Below are positions 1 through 12,390 of a DNA stretch of 64,000 bases, piece after piece. Each line of letters starts with the position of its first letter. Within the stretch, counting starts at the first letter, position 1. Location of the stretch: contig NC_057796.1 of NCBI RefSeq assembly GCF_018294505.1, positions 269,706,982 to 269,770,981 on the forward strand, read 5' to 3'. Made by a program: the position numbers and the translations under genes. Origin of the DNA: Triticum aestivum. Taxonomy: Eukaryota; Streptophyta; Magnoliopsida; Poales; Poaceae. A model generated the notes under the pieces. The model had not been told where the DNA came from. It did no database searches and saw only the letters and a program-made list of their open reading frames with translations.

Positions 1-1302
1 AGTAAAAGATGTTATATTTGACAAGCATAGATTGTGCAGTGCTTGTCAAGCAGGAAAACAGGTTGGAGGAAGTCACCCCGTGAAGAACATCATGACCACG
101 AGAAGACCGCTCGAGCTACTTCATATGGATCTCCTTGGTCCAGTGCCTAAAAGAGTCTCGGTGGAAACTCATTTGGTCTAGTTATAGTCGATGATTTTTC
201 AAGATTTACGTGGGTGTTCTTTCTTGATGATAAATCGCAGGTCCAAAAGATCTTCAAGAACTTCGCTAGGAAGGCCCAAAATCAATTTGAAGTGAAGATC
301 AAGAAGGTTCGCAGCGACAACGGAACGGAGTTCAAAAATGCAAATGTGGATACGTTTCTTGACGAAGAAGGCATTTCACACGAGTTCTCGGCTACGTACA
401 CACCTCAAAAAAATGGAGTTGTTGAGAGGAAGAACCGAACTCTTATTGAGATGGCAAGAACGATGCTTGATGAGTACAAGACTCCAAAACACTTTTGGGC
501 GGAAGCGGTTGAGACGGCTTGTCATGCAACAAATCGCTTGTATCTTCACAAGCTACTCGGCAAGACAGCATATGAGCTCCTCACCGGTAACAAACCCCAA
601 GTTGGATACTTTCGAGTATTCGGCTCAAAGTGCTACATTCTTGATAAGCATCGTCGTTCTAAATTTGCTCCTAAATCTCATGAAGGTTTCCTACTTGGTT
701 ATGGCTCAAAATCTCACACTTACCGTGTCTACAATAATTTCACCCGAAAGGTTGACGAGACGGTAGATGTGAAGTTTGATGAATCTAACGGCTCGCAAGT
801 AGAGCAATTGCCAATTGATGTAGGAGACAAAGACCCTTCGGAAGCTATCCAAGACTTGTCTATTGGCAAGATTCGTCCAACGGAGATGAAGGAGAGCACC
901 TCGTCCGTCCAAGTGGAAGCTTCTACCTCACGACAAGGTGAACCAAGGGTTGACATGGAAGCATCCACAAGTGGGACACATCAAGATGAACCTCATCAAC
1001 CTCCTTCTCCACCACGACGAGAGAACGACGTCGTCAACAATGAAGAAGGACAAGATGATGATGAAGATGTTCCACCCCGACCCAAGCAAAAGCTCTCACG
1101 AGTTTGTGCAAGAGTCTCAAGAGACCATCCCGTCGAACAAATCTTCAATGATATTCAAACCGGGAGAATCACTCGCTTTAAAACTCGTTTGGCTAACTTT
1201 TGTGAACATTATTCATTCATCTCTAGCATTGAACCTATGAAGGTTGAAGAAGCATTGGAAGATCCAGATTGGATAAATGCCATGCATGAAGAGCTACACA
1301 AT
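1..1302 (+). pseudogene. Copia integrase (fragment, frameshifted)
   Basis: This is the integrase part of the Copia polyprotein, which joins element cDNA to host DNA. The zinc-binding C..C is visible near 34-48. The catalytic triad is present: D in VDDFSRFTW (about 189-195), D in SDNGTEF (316-318) and E in NGVVERKNRTL (424-426). A proline/acid-rich C-terminal linker follows (about 800-1130). The frame is broken near 150-170, where a small indel lies just before the VIVDD segment. It is broken again near 1300, where loss of one T moves the reading frame into that of the RT. The start of the protein is outside the window. Non-functional, although the active-site residues survive. Confidence 0.88.
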
Positions 1303-2768
1303 TTGAGAGGAACCAAGTGTGGACATTGGTCAAGAAGCCCGATAACAACCACAACATCATTGGTACCAAATGGGTGTTTTGCAACAAGCAAGACGAAGAT
1401 GGACAAGTCGTTCGCAACAAAGCACGTCTCGTCGCCCAGGGCTACACTCAAGTCGAAGGTATGGACTACGGTGAGACATATGCTCCCGTTGCTAGACTTG
1501 AGTCCATCCGCATCTTATTTGCCTATGCTAATCACCATGATATCACCTTATACCAAATGGATATTAAAAGTGCTTTTCTAAATGGTGAAATTGAGGAGGA
1601 AGTTTATGTTAAGCAACGTCCCGGCTTTGTCAATCCTAAGAAACCTGACCATGTATACAAACTTCACAAAGCTCTTTATGGTCTTAAATAAGCTCCAAGA
1701 GTGTGGTACAAATGCTTAACCAACTTCCTTATTCAAAAAGGCTTTGAGATTGGAAAGATAGATTCTACTCTTTTTACTAAAAGGGTTAATGGTGAATTAT
1801 TTGTGTGCCAAATTTATGTTGATGATATCATATTTGGTTCGACTAACCATCATTTCAGTGAAAAGTTTGGGAAGCTAATGTCAAAGAAGTTTGAGATGTC
1901 TATGCTGAGTGAACTCAAGTTCTTTCTTGGTTTGCAAATCAAGCAAACTAAGGAAGGCACCTTTGTTTCTCAAACAAAGTACACCAAGGACTTATTCAAG
2001 AAGTTCAACATGCAAGAAAGCAAAGGTATGAAAACACCCATGCCTACTAGTGGACATCTTGACTTGACCAAGGATGGCAAATCGGTTTACCAAAAGGTTT
2101 ACCGATCTATGATTGGTTCATTGTTATATCTATGTGCCTCCCGTACCGATATTATGCTAAGTGTGTGCATGTGTGCACGATATCAAGCAGCCCCCAAAGA
2201 ATGTCATCTTCAGGCTGTGAAAAGGATAGTGAGATACTTAATACATACACCAAATTTTGGCATTTGGTATCCTAAGAGGTCTTCTTTTGATCTTGTTGGC
2301 TACTCCGATTCGGACTATGCCGGAGACAAGGTTGATATAAAGTCCACTTCGGGTACTTGTCAATTTCTTGGTAGATCTCTTGTGTCTTGGTCCTCCAAGA
2401 AACAAAACTCAGTATCCTTATCCACCGCCGAAGCGGAATACATTGCCGCCGGTTCATGTTGTGCTCAATTACTTTGGATGACCCAAACTCTTAAAGATTA
2501 TGGGATCAATGTGAAACATGTTCCATTGCTTTGTGACAATGAGAGTGCTATTAAGATTTCTCACAATCCCATGCAACATTCACGAACTAAGCATATTGAA
2601 GTTCGTCATCATTTCATTCGAGATCATGTTGCTAAAGGGGACATTGATCTTAAGCATGTTCGTACCAATAAGCAATTGGCGGATATATTCACCAAACCGC
2701 TTGATGAGAAAGTACTTTGCCGATTGAGAGGTGAATTCAACATCATTGATGCTTCAAACTTGGAGTAG
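1303..2768 (+). pseudogene. Copia reverse transcriptase and RNase H (one in-frame stop)
   Basis: This is the RT-RNase H part of the Copia polyprotein, which copies element RNA into DNA and removes the template. RT blocks begin at [19 protein letters not shown] and run through [10 protein letters not shown] and [12 protein letters not shown] to the active site IYVDDIIFGS (about 1814-1845), which is intact. RNase H follows with YSDSDYAGD (about 2302), STAEAEYIA (about 2422) and CDNESA, then LADIFTKPLD near the C terminus. One in-frame TAA at 1689-1691 interrupts the conserved LYGLKQAPRVWY block and is most simply a CAA-to-TAA change. The natural stop is at 2766-2768. It is the best preserved RT in the window. 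Confidence 0.9.
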
Positions 2769-4690
2769 GAACTCCATTCGGATACATGCAAGGCATGAGC
2801 CTATGACTAATCCTTGACTTTTCTCTTATGACCAAGTGTCTCGGATATATTTGTACCCTTGCATGCTATCTAACCCTTGTAGGTACTTGGATGAATCTAA
2901 ATCCATGAGGTTGCAACTCACTCACATCTTGAGCGATCTCTACATCACCAAGTTTCTACACCATGGTGGTTGAAGACAAGGAAGCATGAAACCCTTCAAC
3001 ACATCCTTTTGACAAATCCTATATCAAATTTCATTTGGTAACAAATTTCATGATAGTCATGTTGGATACACAAGTGCTCTTCCTTGCAAGACGAACCCTT
3101 GTAGGTAGATGAACTCAAAACTACAAGTGGTGCTCCCAACCATTTATGTGCTACATCAACCTCGAGCACTCCACACAAGTTCAACTACATGATCAAGTTC
3201 AACACCACCACCCAAGGTATGATATTCCATCTTAGAGAAGCTTTACCCCAAGATATGGGTCAAAGCAGCTCAACAAGATGTGAATACATCAAATGCTTAA
3301 ATGAAAAATGGTAACCCCATTTTGAGCTTTAACGATGAGTATTACTTATGATCAAGTGTTCTCACTTGACTCCTCAGTCAATATACTCTAACATAGGTGA
3401 CTTTGTTGCCGCCCAATTCTAGATGAAGTTCTCTAGTGTTTCTCCGAGTTCTTGCATTTGTCCTTTGCATATTTGCACCCCTTCTTTTTTTCAAAAATAA
3501 ACTTCATCTAGGTTTTCTTTTCTTTTCTCTATTTTGTTCTGCATTCCCTGCATCCAATTCCTTGCAAATCCTTTAGTTAATTCCTTGCAAATCCTTGTGA
3601 GATCTTATTTGCCTAAGTGACGTCAGGTGAAAAATTGCCCTTTCTCTGTGTTGAACTCGGTCACACCGGTCTGTCACTCTCAGTCAAACCGAACCATTTC
3701 GGTGCAAACAAAAAACACAACTCGGTGTCACCGATTTCACTGCAGAGAAGACAATTGCCACTTGTTCCTGCACTTTTGTTCCAGCTCCACTCAATGATTC
3801 TTGTCCTCTACCAGCATCATAATCTATATGCTGCTTTGCTCTGTGACTCAAGGACCAAACCTATTTTGACTCACACTCCAGAAGATTCCTTCTTGGAAAT
3901 TGATGTCAAAGGGGGAGAGAGAGAGAGAGAGATCACATCAAAGCCTAATCACTTCAAAAGGGGAGAGAGTACTTCAACAGGGAGAGAGATAATCACATCA
4001 AAGGCCCCAGATGCTTGGTGTTCAAGAGGAGAGAAGACACATGTCTTTAAGAGGGGAAAGACATGTTAGTATGTGTTATGTTTCTGTGATTTGATCTGCT
4101 TTTGCTCTGATTTTGTTTCCCTATTGTCTCCCATTATCCAATATAAGATTCACGGGGAGAAAGACGGCTAGGGAGGGAAATCTTTAAATTTATTGCACAT
4201 CTTTTACCTTTGGGGACATGTCTATATCCAATAGAGTACCTAGTACTCACTCTCTACATGTCATCCCAATCTTGGTGCTCTTGTGGTTCTTTTGTTTGCT
4301 CTATCTAGTAGATATATCTGTGTTATCTAAACTTGTTTACTCAGGTTCATCTCTTCCTAAGCCAGCTTAAGACCACAAGGTAAGTATATGCATTACACTC
4401 ATGTGCATGATGATTTCTTGCTGATGTACATATTGTTTGCAAGAAGGAATCATGAACATGAAGTTACAACTTCATATATTCACATCATTTGCTCTGATGC
4501 ATATAGCCAAGATACATGTAACACATTGCTTGCTCTGTCATGTTTATGCATTCACATGCTATTACATTCCACATTGACATGATTGCATACATGTGGGGGA
4601 GCCTATGCATGTTACATGTCCTTCCAAAGCTTTACTTGCTATTCTCTATATCTTTATCTAAAGCTTTGATGTATGTTCTCATCAATTACA
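2769..4690 (+). other. Post-pol region of the Sirevirus-like element, no intact ORF
   Basis: These 1.9 kb lie between the pol stop and the terminal purine tract. Sireviruses often hold an env-like ORF here. I find no reading frame longer than about 150 codons and no membrane-protein signature, so any such ORF is absent or lost. Purine-rich tracts (about 3907-3930, 3957-3968, 4029-4060) resemble the repeated PPT-like tracts of Sireviruses. CGGT/ACCG motifs like those in the LTR occur at about 3658-3735. Confidence 0.6.
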
Positions 4691-4703
4691 AAAAGGGGGA
4701 GAA
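4691..4703 (+). promoter_or_regulatory. Polypurine tract of the Sirevirus-like element
   Basis: AAAAGGGGGAGAA lies directly before the 3' LTR start (TGAAAGC at 4704). This is the position and composition of the primer for plus-strand DNA synthesis. Confidence 0.85.
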
Positions 4704-5059
4704 TGAAAGCACAAGTGCTCCCTGGGTGGTTTTGGTAATTAATGTCAACATATCTCCTATTGGACTAATGTTTTTATCAAGAATATTTCAGACAAGTTCA
4801 ACAGATGGAGTGGCATGGACAAGAGAATGTGGAACACCTTCAAGGTGCTAAGGACAAAGGATTGGCTCAAGCTCAAAAGCTCAAGACTCTACATTTTACT
4901 TAATGTGATCCAAGATCACATTGAGTCCATAGGAAAGCCAATACTATTAAAAGGGGATGAGCTGTTGCTTAATGGCTTGCTTGCTCAAAGTGCTTAGTGA
5001 TATGCTCCAAAACCCTCAACCACTTTCTCATATCCACATATGTCCCAAACCAAAAGTCA

Positions 5060-5460
5060 AACTCGGCCCCACCAAAACATTATATCCGGCACCACCGAGT
5101 TCACTTGACATAGCCACTGCCACAAACCCTAGTCACTTTGGTCTCACCGATGGGATCTCGCTCTCACCAAGATGGGCTTGCAAACTCTCTATTGCCTGTT
5201 GCAATAATTTTGGTCTTACCGAGATTTGTACTCGGTCTCACCGAGTTTGCTTGACCAAATCTCTGGTTAGCTTACTACCAAAATCGGTCCCACCGAGTTT
5301 GTGTAATCGTTCAAACCGAGACGAGGTTTTACCCTAACCCTAGCACATCGGTCCCACTGAGTTGATCATGTCGGTCCCATCGAAAATCCTAACGTTCACA
5401 TTTTGAACTAAATCGGTCCGACCGAGTTTTCTGATTCGGTCCCACCGAGTTTGGTGATTT
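5060..5460 (+). repeat. Array of CGGTCNCACCGAG-type imperfect palindromes in the LTR
   Basis: About a dozen short copies of TCGGTCCCACCGAGTTT or close variants lie upstream of the TATA box. Each has a CGGT half and an ACCG half. Position and density suggest an upstream regulatory array, but no binding factor can be named from sequence alone. Confidence 0.7.
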
Positions 5461-5489
5461 GTGTGTAACGGCTAGATTTTGTGTGGAGG

Positions 5490-5497
5490 CTATATAT
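5490..5497 (+). promoter_or_regulatory. TATA box of the Sirevirus-like LTR
   Basis: TATATATA in the context GGAGGCTATATATACCCCTCC, after the motif array and before the C-rich R/U5 part. Expected to start element transcription rightward. Confidence 0.65.
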
Positions 5498-7507
5498 ACC
5501 CCTCCACCCACTCTCCATTCGTGAGGAGAGCCATCAGAACATGCCTACACTTCCAGCATACATTTTCTAAGAGAGAACCACCTACTCATGTGTTGAGGTC
5601 AAGATATTCCATTCCAACCACATAAATCTTGATCTCTAGCCTTCTCCAACTTGCTTTCCACTCAAATCATCTTTCCACCAAATCCAAATCTGTGAGAGAG
5701 AGTTGAGTGTTGGGGAGACTATCTTTTGAAGCACAAGAGCAAGGAGTTCATCATCAACACACCATCTATTACCTTTTGGAGAGTGGTGTCTCCTAGATTG
5801 GTTAGGTGTCACTTGGGAGCCTCCATCAAGAATGTGGAGTTGAACCAAGGAGTTTGTACGGGCAAGGAGATCGCCTACTTCGTGAAGATCTACCCTAGTG
5901 AGGCATGTCCTTCGTGGGCGATGGCCATGGTGGGATAGACAAGGTTGCTTCTTCGTTGATCCTTCGTGGGTGGAGCCCTCCGTGGACTCGCGCAACCGTT
6001 ACCCTTCGTGGGTTGAAGTCTCCATCAACGTGGATGTACGATAGCACCACCTATCGGAACCACGCCAAAAATCTCCGTGTCTCCAATTGCATTTGCACAC
6101 TCCAATCCCATCGCTTTACATTCTTGCAAATTGCATGCTTTACTTTCCGCTGCTCATATACTCTTGTCATGCATGCTTGATATGTATTGTGAATGTTTAA
6201 ACATGTGCTAAAACTCCACCTCAACTTGAAGAAATTAAAAACTGCCATTTTTCTTGCTAAGAGTCTATTCACCCCCCCCCCCCTCTAGACACCTCTTCTC
6301 GTTCCTTTTTACTATCAGGACTAAGTTCATGATAAATTAAGTTCAATTGATCATATTACTTAAACACTCCCACTTAGATAGACATCCCTCGACTCATCTA
6401 AATGATTATGTGATCCAAATCAACTAAACCATGTCGGATCATCACGTGAGATGGAGTAGTCTTCAATGGTGAACATCTCTATGTTGATCATATCTACTAT
6501 ATGATTCACGTTCGACCTTTCAGTCTCCATTGTTCCGAGGCCATGTCTATACATTCTAGGCTCGTCAACTTTAACCCGAGTATTCCGCATGTGCAAAACT
6601 GTCTTGCAGCCGTTGTATGTGAACGTAGAGCTTATCACACCCGATCACGTGGTGTCTCAGCATAAAGAACTCTCGCAACATTGCATACTCAAGGAGAACA
6701 CTTATACCTTGAAATTTTAGTAAGGGATCATCTTATAATGCTACCGCCGTACTAAGCAAAGTAAGATGCATAAAAGATAAACATCACATGCAATCAAAAA
6801 TATGTGACATGATATGGCCATCATCATCTTGTGCCTTTGATCTCCATCTCCAAAGCACCGTCATGATCTCCATCATCACCGGCTCGACACCTTGATCTCC
6901 ATCATAGTGTCGTGGTCGTCTCACCAATTATTGCTTCTACAACTATCGCTAACGCATACTGATAAAGTAAAGCAATTACATGGCGTTTGCATTTCATATA
7001 ATAAAGCGACAACCATAAGGCTCCTGCCAATTGCCGATAACTTCTAAAAAAATGATCATCTCATACAATAACGTATATCACATCATGTCTCGACCATATC
7101 ACATCACAACATGCCCTGCAAAAACAAGTTAGACGTCCTCTACTTTGTTGTTACAAGTTTTACGTGGCTGCTACGGGCTTCTAGTAAGAACCGTTTTTAC
7201 TTACGCATCAAAACCACAATAGTGATTTATAAAGTTAGCTATTTTAACCTTTAATAAGGACCGGCCGCAGTCAAATTCGATTCAACTAAAGTTGGAGAAA
7301 CAGACACCCGCCAGCCACCTTTATGCAAAACTAGTTGCATGTCTGTCGGTGGAACCGGTCTCATGCACGTGGTCATGTAAGGTTGGTCCGGGCCGCTTCA
7401 TCCAACAATACCGCCGAATCAAAATAAGACATTGGTGGTAAGCAGTATGATGATCACCCCCACAACTCTTTGTGTTCTTCTCGTGCATATCATCTATGCA
7501 TAGACCT

Positions 7508-7520
7508 GGCTCTGATACCA
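7508..7520 (-). promoter_or_regulatory. Primer-binding site of copy A (initiator Met-tRNA type)
   Basis: The minus strand reads TGGTATCAGAGCC one base after the LTR end (..CCCAACA). This is the standard Copia PBS complementary to initiator methionine tRNA. Confidence 0.9.
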
Positions 7521-7521
7521 T

Positions 7522-10500
7522 TGTTGGGAAACGTAGCATGCAATTTCAAAATTTTCCTACGCTCATGCAAGATCTATCTAGGAGATGCATAGCAACGAGA
7601 GGGGGAGAGTGTGTCCATGTACCCTCGTAGACCGAAAGCGGAAGCGTTAGACAACGCGGTTGATGTAGTCAAACTTCTTCGCGTTCCGACCGGTCAAGCA
7701 CCGAATGTACGACACCTCCAGTTCTGCACACGTTCAGCTCGATGATGTCCCTCGAACTCTTGATCCAGCAAAGTGTCGAGGGAGAGTTCCGTCAGCACGA
7801 CGGTGTGGTGACGGTGATGGTGAAGTGATCCGCTGCTACCTCTTGAGCACTGCGTTGGTTTTCCCTTGAAGAGGAAAGGGTGATGCAGCAAAGTAGCGTA
7901 AGTATTTCCCTCATTTTTTGAGAACCAAGGTATCAATCCAGTAGGAGGCTACGCGCGAGTCCCTCGCACCTACACAAAACAAATAAATCCTCGCAACCAA
8001 CACGATAAGGGGTTGTCAATCCCTACACGGTTACTTACGAGAGTGAGATCTGATAGATATGATAGGATAATATTTTTGGTATTTTTGTTATGAAGATGCA
8101 AAGTAAAATAAAAGAAAAGTAAAAGGCAACAGAAATAACTAAGTGTTGGGGGCCATAGGTTTCACTAGTGGCTTCTCTCATGAGCATAAGTATTTTACGG
8201 TGGGTGAACAAATTACTGTTGAGCAATTGCCAGAATTGAGCATAGTTATGAGAATATCTAGGTATGATCATGTATATAGGCATCACGTCCGAGACAAGTA
8301 GACCAACTCCTCCCTGCATCTACTACTATTACTCCACACATCGACCGCTATCCAGCATGCATCTAGAGTATTAAGTTCATAAGAACAGAGTAACGCCTTA
8401 CGCAAGATGACATGATGTAGAGGGATAAATTCATGCAATATGATAAAAACCCCATCTTGTTATCCTCGATGGCAACAATACTATACATGCCTTGCTGCCC
8501 CTACTGTCACTGGGAAAGGACACCGCAATATTGAACCCAAAGCTAAGCACTTCTCCCATTGCAAGAAAGATCAATCTAGTAGGCCAAACCAAACTGATAA
8601 TTCGAAGAGACTTGCAAAGATAACCAATCATACATAAGAGAATTCAGAAGATTCAAATATTGTTCATAGATAAACTTGATCATAGACCCACAATTCATCG
8701 GTCTCAACAAACACACCGCAAAAGAAGATTACATCGAGTAGATCTCCACGAGAGAGGGGGAGAACATTATATTGAGATCCAAAAAGAGAGAAGAAGCCAT
8801 CTAGCTAATAACTATGGACCCGAAGGTCTGAGGTAAACTACTCACACTTCAGCGGAGAGGCTATGGTGTTGATGTAGAAGCCCTCCGTGATGGATGCCCC
8901 CTACGGCGGAGCTCCGGAACAGGCCCCAAGATGGGATCTCGTGGGCACAGAAGGTTGCGGCGGTGGAATTAGGTTTTTGGCTCCGTATCTGATCGTGGGG
9001 ATACGTAGGTATATATAGGAGGAAGGAGTACGTCGGTGGAGCAACATGGGGCCCACGAGGGTGGAGGGCGCGCCCCCTACCTCGTGGCCTCCTGGAAGCT
9101 TCCTTGACGTAGGGTCCAAGTCTCCTGGATCATGTTCGTTCCAAAAATCACGTTCCCGAAGGTTTCATTCCGTTTGGACTCCGTTTGATATTCTTTTTCT
9201 GCGAAACTCTGAAATAGGCAAAAAAACAACAATTCTGGGCTGGGCCTCCGGTTAATAGGTTAGTCCCAAAAATAATATAAAAGTGAATAATAAAGCCCAA
9301 TAATGTCCAAAACAGAAGATAATATAGCATGGAGCAATCAAAAATTATAGATACGTTGGAGACGTATCATCCGCGCAGGGCTTCGCCTAAGCACTACGTG
9401 AATATGACCAGAGGCGTAAACTGTGGAGGGGGCGCCGCACACGGCTAAAAATTGTTGGTGTGTGTTCTAGCGGTGTGCCCCCTCATATATATAGGTTGGA
9501 GGGGAGGGGAGGGAGCCAAGGGGGTGCCCCAAGGGGGAAGGGGGAATCATATTCCCTTTTTCCTTTCCACCTTCCCCTTTCCTTCTCCAATTTGGCCAGC
9601 CCATATGGGGGGGCGCACCAGACCCTTTGTGGCTGGTGTGTTTTCCCTCTTGGCCCATAAGGCCCATATCTTTTGCCGGGGGTGCCCGGAACCCCTTCCG
9701 GTGACCCGATACATACCCGGTACCCCCGGAACACTTCCGTGTCCGAATACTATCGTCCTATATATGAATCTTTACCTCTCGACCATTTAGAGACTCCTCG
9801 TCATGTCTGTGATCTCATCTGGGACTTTGAACAACATTCGGTCACCAAATCACATAACTCATATAATACAAAATCGTCATCGGACGTTAAGCGTGCGGAC
9901 CCTACGGGTTCGAGAACTATGTAGACATGACCGAGACACTTCTCCGGTCAATAACCAACATCGGAACCTAGATGCTCATATTTGTTCCCACATATTCTAC
10001 GAAGATCTTTATTGATCATACCGTAATGACAACATACGTTATTCCCTTTGTCATCGGTATGTTACTTGCCCGAGATTCGATCGTCGGTATCTTCATACCT
10101 AGTTCAATATCTTTACCGGCAAGTCTCTTTACTCGTTTTGTAATGCATCATCCCGCAACTAACTCACTAGTTACATTGCTTGCAAGGCTTATTATGATGT
10201 GCATTACCGAGAGGGCCCAGAGATACCTCTCCGATACTCGGAGTGACAAATCCTAATCTCGATCTATGCCAACCCGACAAACACCTTCAGAGATACCTGT
10301 AGAGCATCTTTATAATCACCCAATTATGTTGTGACGTTTGATAGCACACAAGGCATTCCTCTGGTATCCGGGAGTTGCATAATCTCATAGTCAAAGAAGT
10401 ATGTATATGACATGAAGAAAGTAGCAATAAAACTGAACGATCAACATGCTAAGCTAACGGATGGGTCATGTCCATCACATATTTCTCCTAATGATGTGAT

Positions 10501-10729
10501 CCTGTTCATCAAATGACAACACATGTCTATGGTTAGGAAACTTAACCATCTTTGATTAACGAGCTAGTCTAGTAGAGGCTTACTAGGGACACGGTGTTTT
10601 GTCTATGTATTCACACATGTATCAAGTTTCCAGTTAGTACAATTCTAGCATGAATAATAAACATTTATCATGATATAAGGAAATATAAAATAACAACTTT
10701 ATTATTATCTCTAGGGCATATTTCCTTCA
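7522..10729 (-). repeat. LTR of Angela-like copy A, interrupted by a solo LTR
   Basis: On the minus strand the LTR runs from TGAAGGAAATATGCCCTAGAG (10729) to CCCAACA (7522). Without the inserted 1536 bp and its duplicated target it is about 1.67 kb, the size of the other Angela LTRs here. A minus-strand TATA box lies at about 9484-9493 (TATATATATG). GTCCC at 10730-10734 is the likely target duplication, but its partner is outside the window. Confidence 0.88.
7834..9369 (-). mobile_element. Solo LTR of a Sabrina-like Gypsy element, TSD TCCGC
   Basis: This 1536-bp unit begins TGCTACCTC and ends ACGTATCA on the plus strand (minus: TGATACGTCTCC...GAGGTAGCA). It is flanked by perfect 5-bp duplications TCCGC at 7829-7833 and 9370-9374. 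Removing it restores a continuous Angela LTR matching the LTRs of copy B (around 14695 and 21255). No internal region is present, so this is a solo LTR, the product of recombination between two LTRs. A minus-strand TATA lies near 9010-9018. The family name is recalled, not checked. Confidence 0.9.
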
Positions 10730-12390
10730 GTCCCCTTTTCTTTGCTATACTTTACAAAACCCCGGGATGCACCAGTATCCTCCTGAGTCATCACATGCTC
10801 ACTATGCCAAAATCCTCGTTACCGGTGTTCTTCTTCATTCTCGTTGTCGTGTTTTGGCATCCCCTTGACATAGTCACCTGTGTCTGGCTAGATGATGATG
10901 GATGATGTCACACCGATAGGTTCCTAAGAATATCTCTCAATCATTGGACGAGCAAATCCCACTCTCGAGCTATCCAGTCCCTTGTCAAACTTTTCGATGA
11001 ACCTGTAAGTTGTCGTTATGATCAGCGTGTTACAGGTGAGGTTTGTGCAACCCCAAAGCTCATCATATGGTAAGAAGTGACTACGATACTGGCATGGTCT
11101 AAGGAGCAAAATCACATGTTAACACTCCATGTTATTACAATTGATTACAGACAATATTACTCAATTCATAACAGACAAATTTGGATCGATTCAGTATGAT
11201 CGTTCTTCCAATGTCATAATCTCAATGTTGTTTCAGGACTAACGTTTAACACTTAACGATAACCTAAGATCCGGAAAATGGATCACCAACAACACTTGAG
11301 CTAGTCCTAGAGGCAAGACTAGGAACCTCTTATTTAACCATTTATCATTCGACACGTGCATATGAGTTTTCCACTGAATCGCGTATTCGAAGATCATAGC
11401 AGTTATAACATAGACTATAAACTCTGAAAAATAATACACAGAGGTACCAGACCGAAAAAGTGGCTCTTTTCTACGGGGATTGAACTAGAAGTACTTGAGA
11501 AATTGAAGTTTTCAAGGTATCAGGGTCGACAAAGTAGTTCTCAATGAAATTATTTGTAGAAATGCCAAAGAAAAATGAGAAAGCTCGAAAGTGTTGGGGG
11601 GAAAGGTGCGCTTGGAGGTGCAGAGCTAACTAAGATGGTCTCAATGAAAAATAGCTCGGTAGTACTAGGAAATATATTGTGGTAGTTTTGACGCTACTGA
11701 AGCATGTTGCCCTGCAGGGCTAACTCAATTTTCATAGGCTTGGTACTATCGGGTGGAAAAACTTGGATGCATCGACAATGAACCAAAGGAACTGAGTTGC
11801 AAGAGTAGAATACTTGAGGATTTTGGTTGAAGATCTTAGCTTGGCATTCAACTAAACAGTTTTTGCTTATGCCACTATTGATACTACGGTTGTTCTGAAA
11901 CTCACTGTGAATCTTGGATTCTCTAAAAACCTATAAATTACATGTAGAGTTCTTGGATTAGAAAACCACTTGGAAATATGGAGGAAAGAGTCAGCAATGA
12001 TGTTCCACTCTATCATAAGGACTAATTTTCTAAAATAAACTAGATGGGATGTTAACCCTCTCAATTGATTTGTCAATACTCACCAAAATCCAAAAAAATC
12101 CTCTCAATCGATTTCCCATTTTTTGGGTATAATTGATGTGCCAATACTCAGTTACTCACCATAATCCAATAAAGGTATATAAGAGATGAACTTGTATGTT
12201 TGTAGATGTTGTGCACTATGTTTAAAGTTCAAATATGGAATCATCTAGACAGTATATGTGGTAGAATCTGATGTCATAAAAAGAATATACAGTTTCTAGT
12301 AACTGTCAGATTTACTGCCTCTTCAGCTGGGGATTGGCTTTATCCATGGTCATACTACTATATAATCATGTGATGTGTTTGTACAAGGAT
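10730..12390. other. Unassigned AT-rich DNA between Angela copies A and B
   Basis: No ORF here exceeds about 70 codons, and none has recognisable motifs. The first 400 bases resemble degraded LTR-type sequence but I cannot name a family. A short phrase around CAATACTCACCAAAATCC recurs at about 12075-12170. Confidence 0.4.

Larger units (their letters stand above)
1..6310 (+). mobile_element. Partial Sirevirus-like (Maximus-type) Ty1/Copia retrotransposon
   Basis: This is the 3' part of a Copia element: integrase, reverse transcriptase and RNase H (1-2768), a long post-pol region, a purine tract and a 3' LTR. The domain order INT-RT-RH identifies Copia. A long non-coding stretch between pol and LTR, several purine-rich tracts and an LTR rich in CGGT/ACCG motifs fit the Sirevirus lineage, and the LTR start TGAAAGCACAAGTGCTCC resembles Triticeae Maximus (name from memory). 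The 5' part lies outside the window. The right junction at about 6310 abuts TACTATCAGG, which also occurs uninterrupted at the matching place in Angela copy B (about 19744), so this element inserted into the leader of copy A. Confidence 0.85.
4704..6310 (+). repeat. 3' LTR of the Sirevirus-like Copia element
   Basis: The LTR is about 1.6 kb, starts with TGAAAGCACAAGTGC right after the PPT and ends near 6310 next to copy A sequence. It holds a dense set of CGGT...ACCGAG motifs (about 5060-5460), a TATA box (5490-5497) and a long C run (about 6271-6282). The right end does not show a clean CA, so the last bases are mutated or the exact border is off by a few bases. Confidence 0.8.
6311..10729 (-). 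mobile_element. Angela/WIS-like Copia element, copy A (partial, nested)
   Basis: This is a minus-strand element of which only the leader (6311-7507), primer-binding site and one LTR (7522-10729) are in view. The leader is colinear with that of copy B (19745-20927), with few length differences. The Sirevirus-like Copia interrupts it at 6310/6311, so gag-pol of copy A would continue left of the window. The LTR is split by a solo Gypsy-type LTR. No coding sequence is visible in this copy. Confidence 0.85.

Noticed and set aside
2996..4582. Possible env-like gene after pol
   Set aside because: No frame exceeds about 150 codons, and no signal peptide, membrane or coiled-coil pattern is seen.
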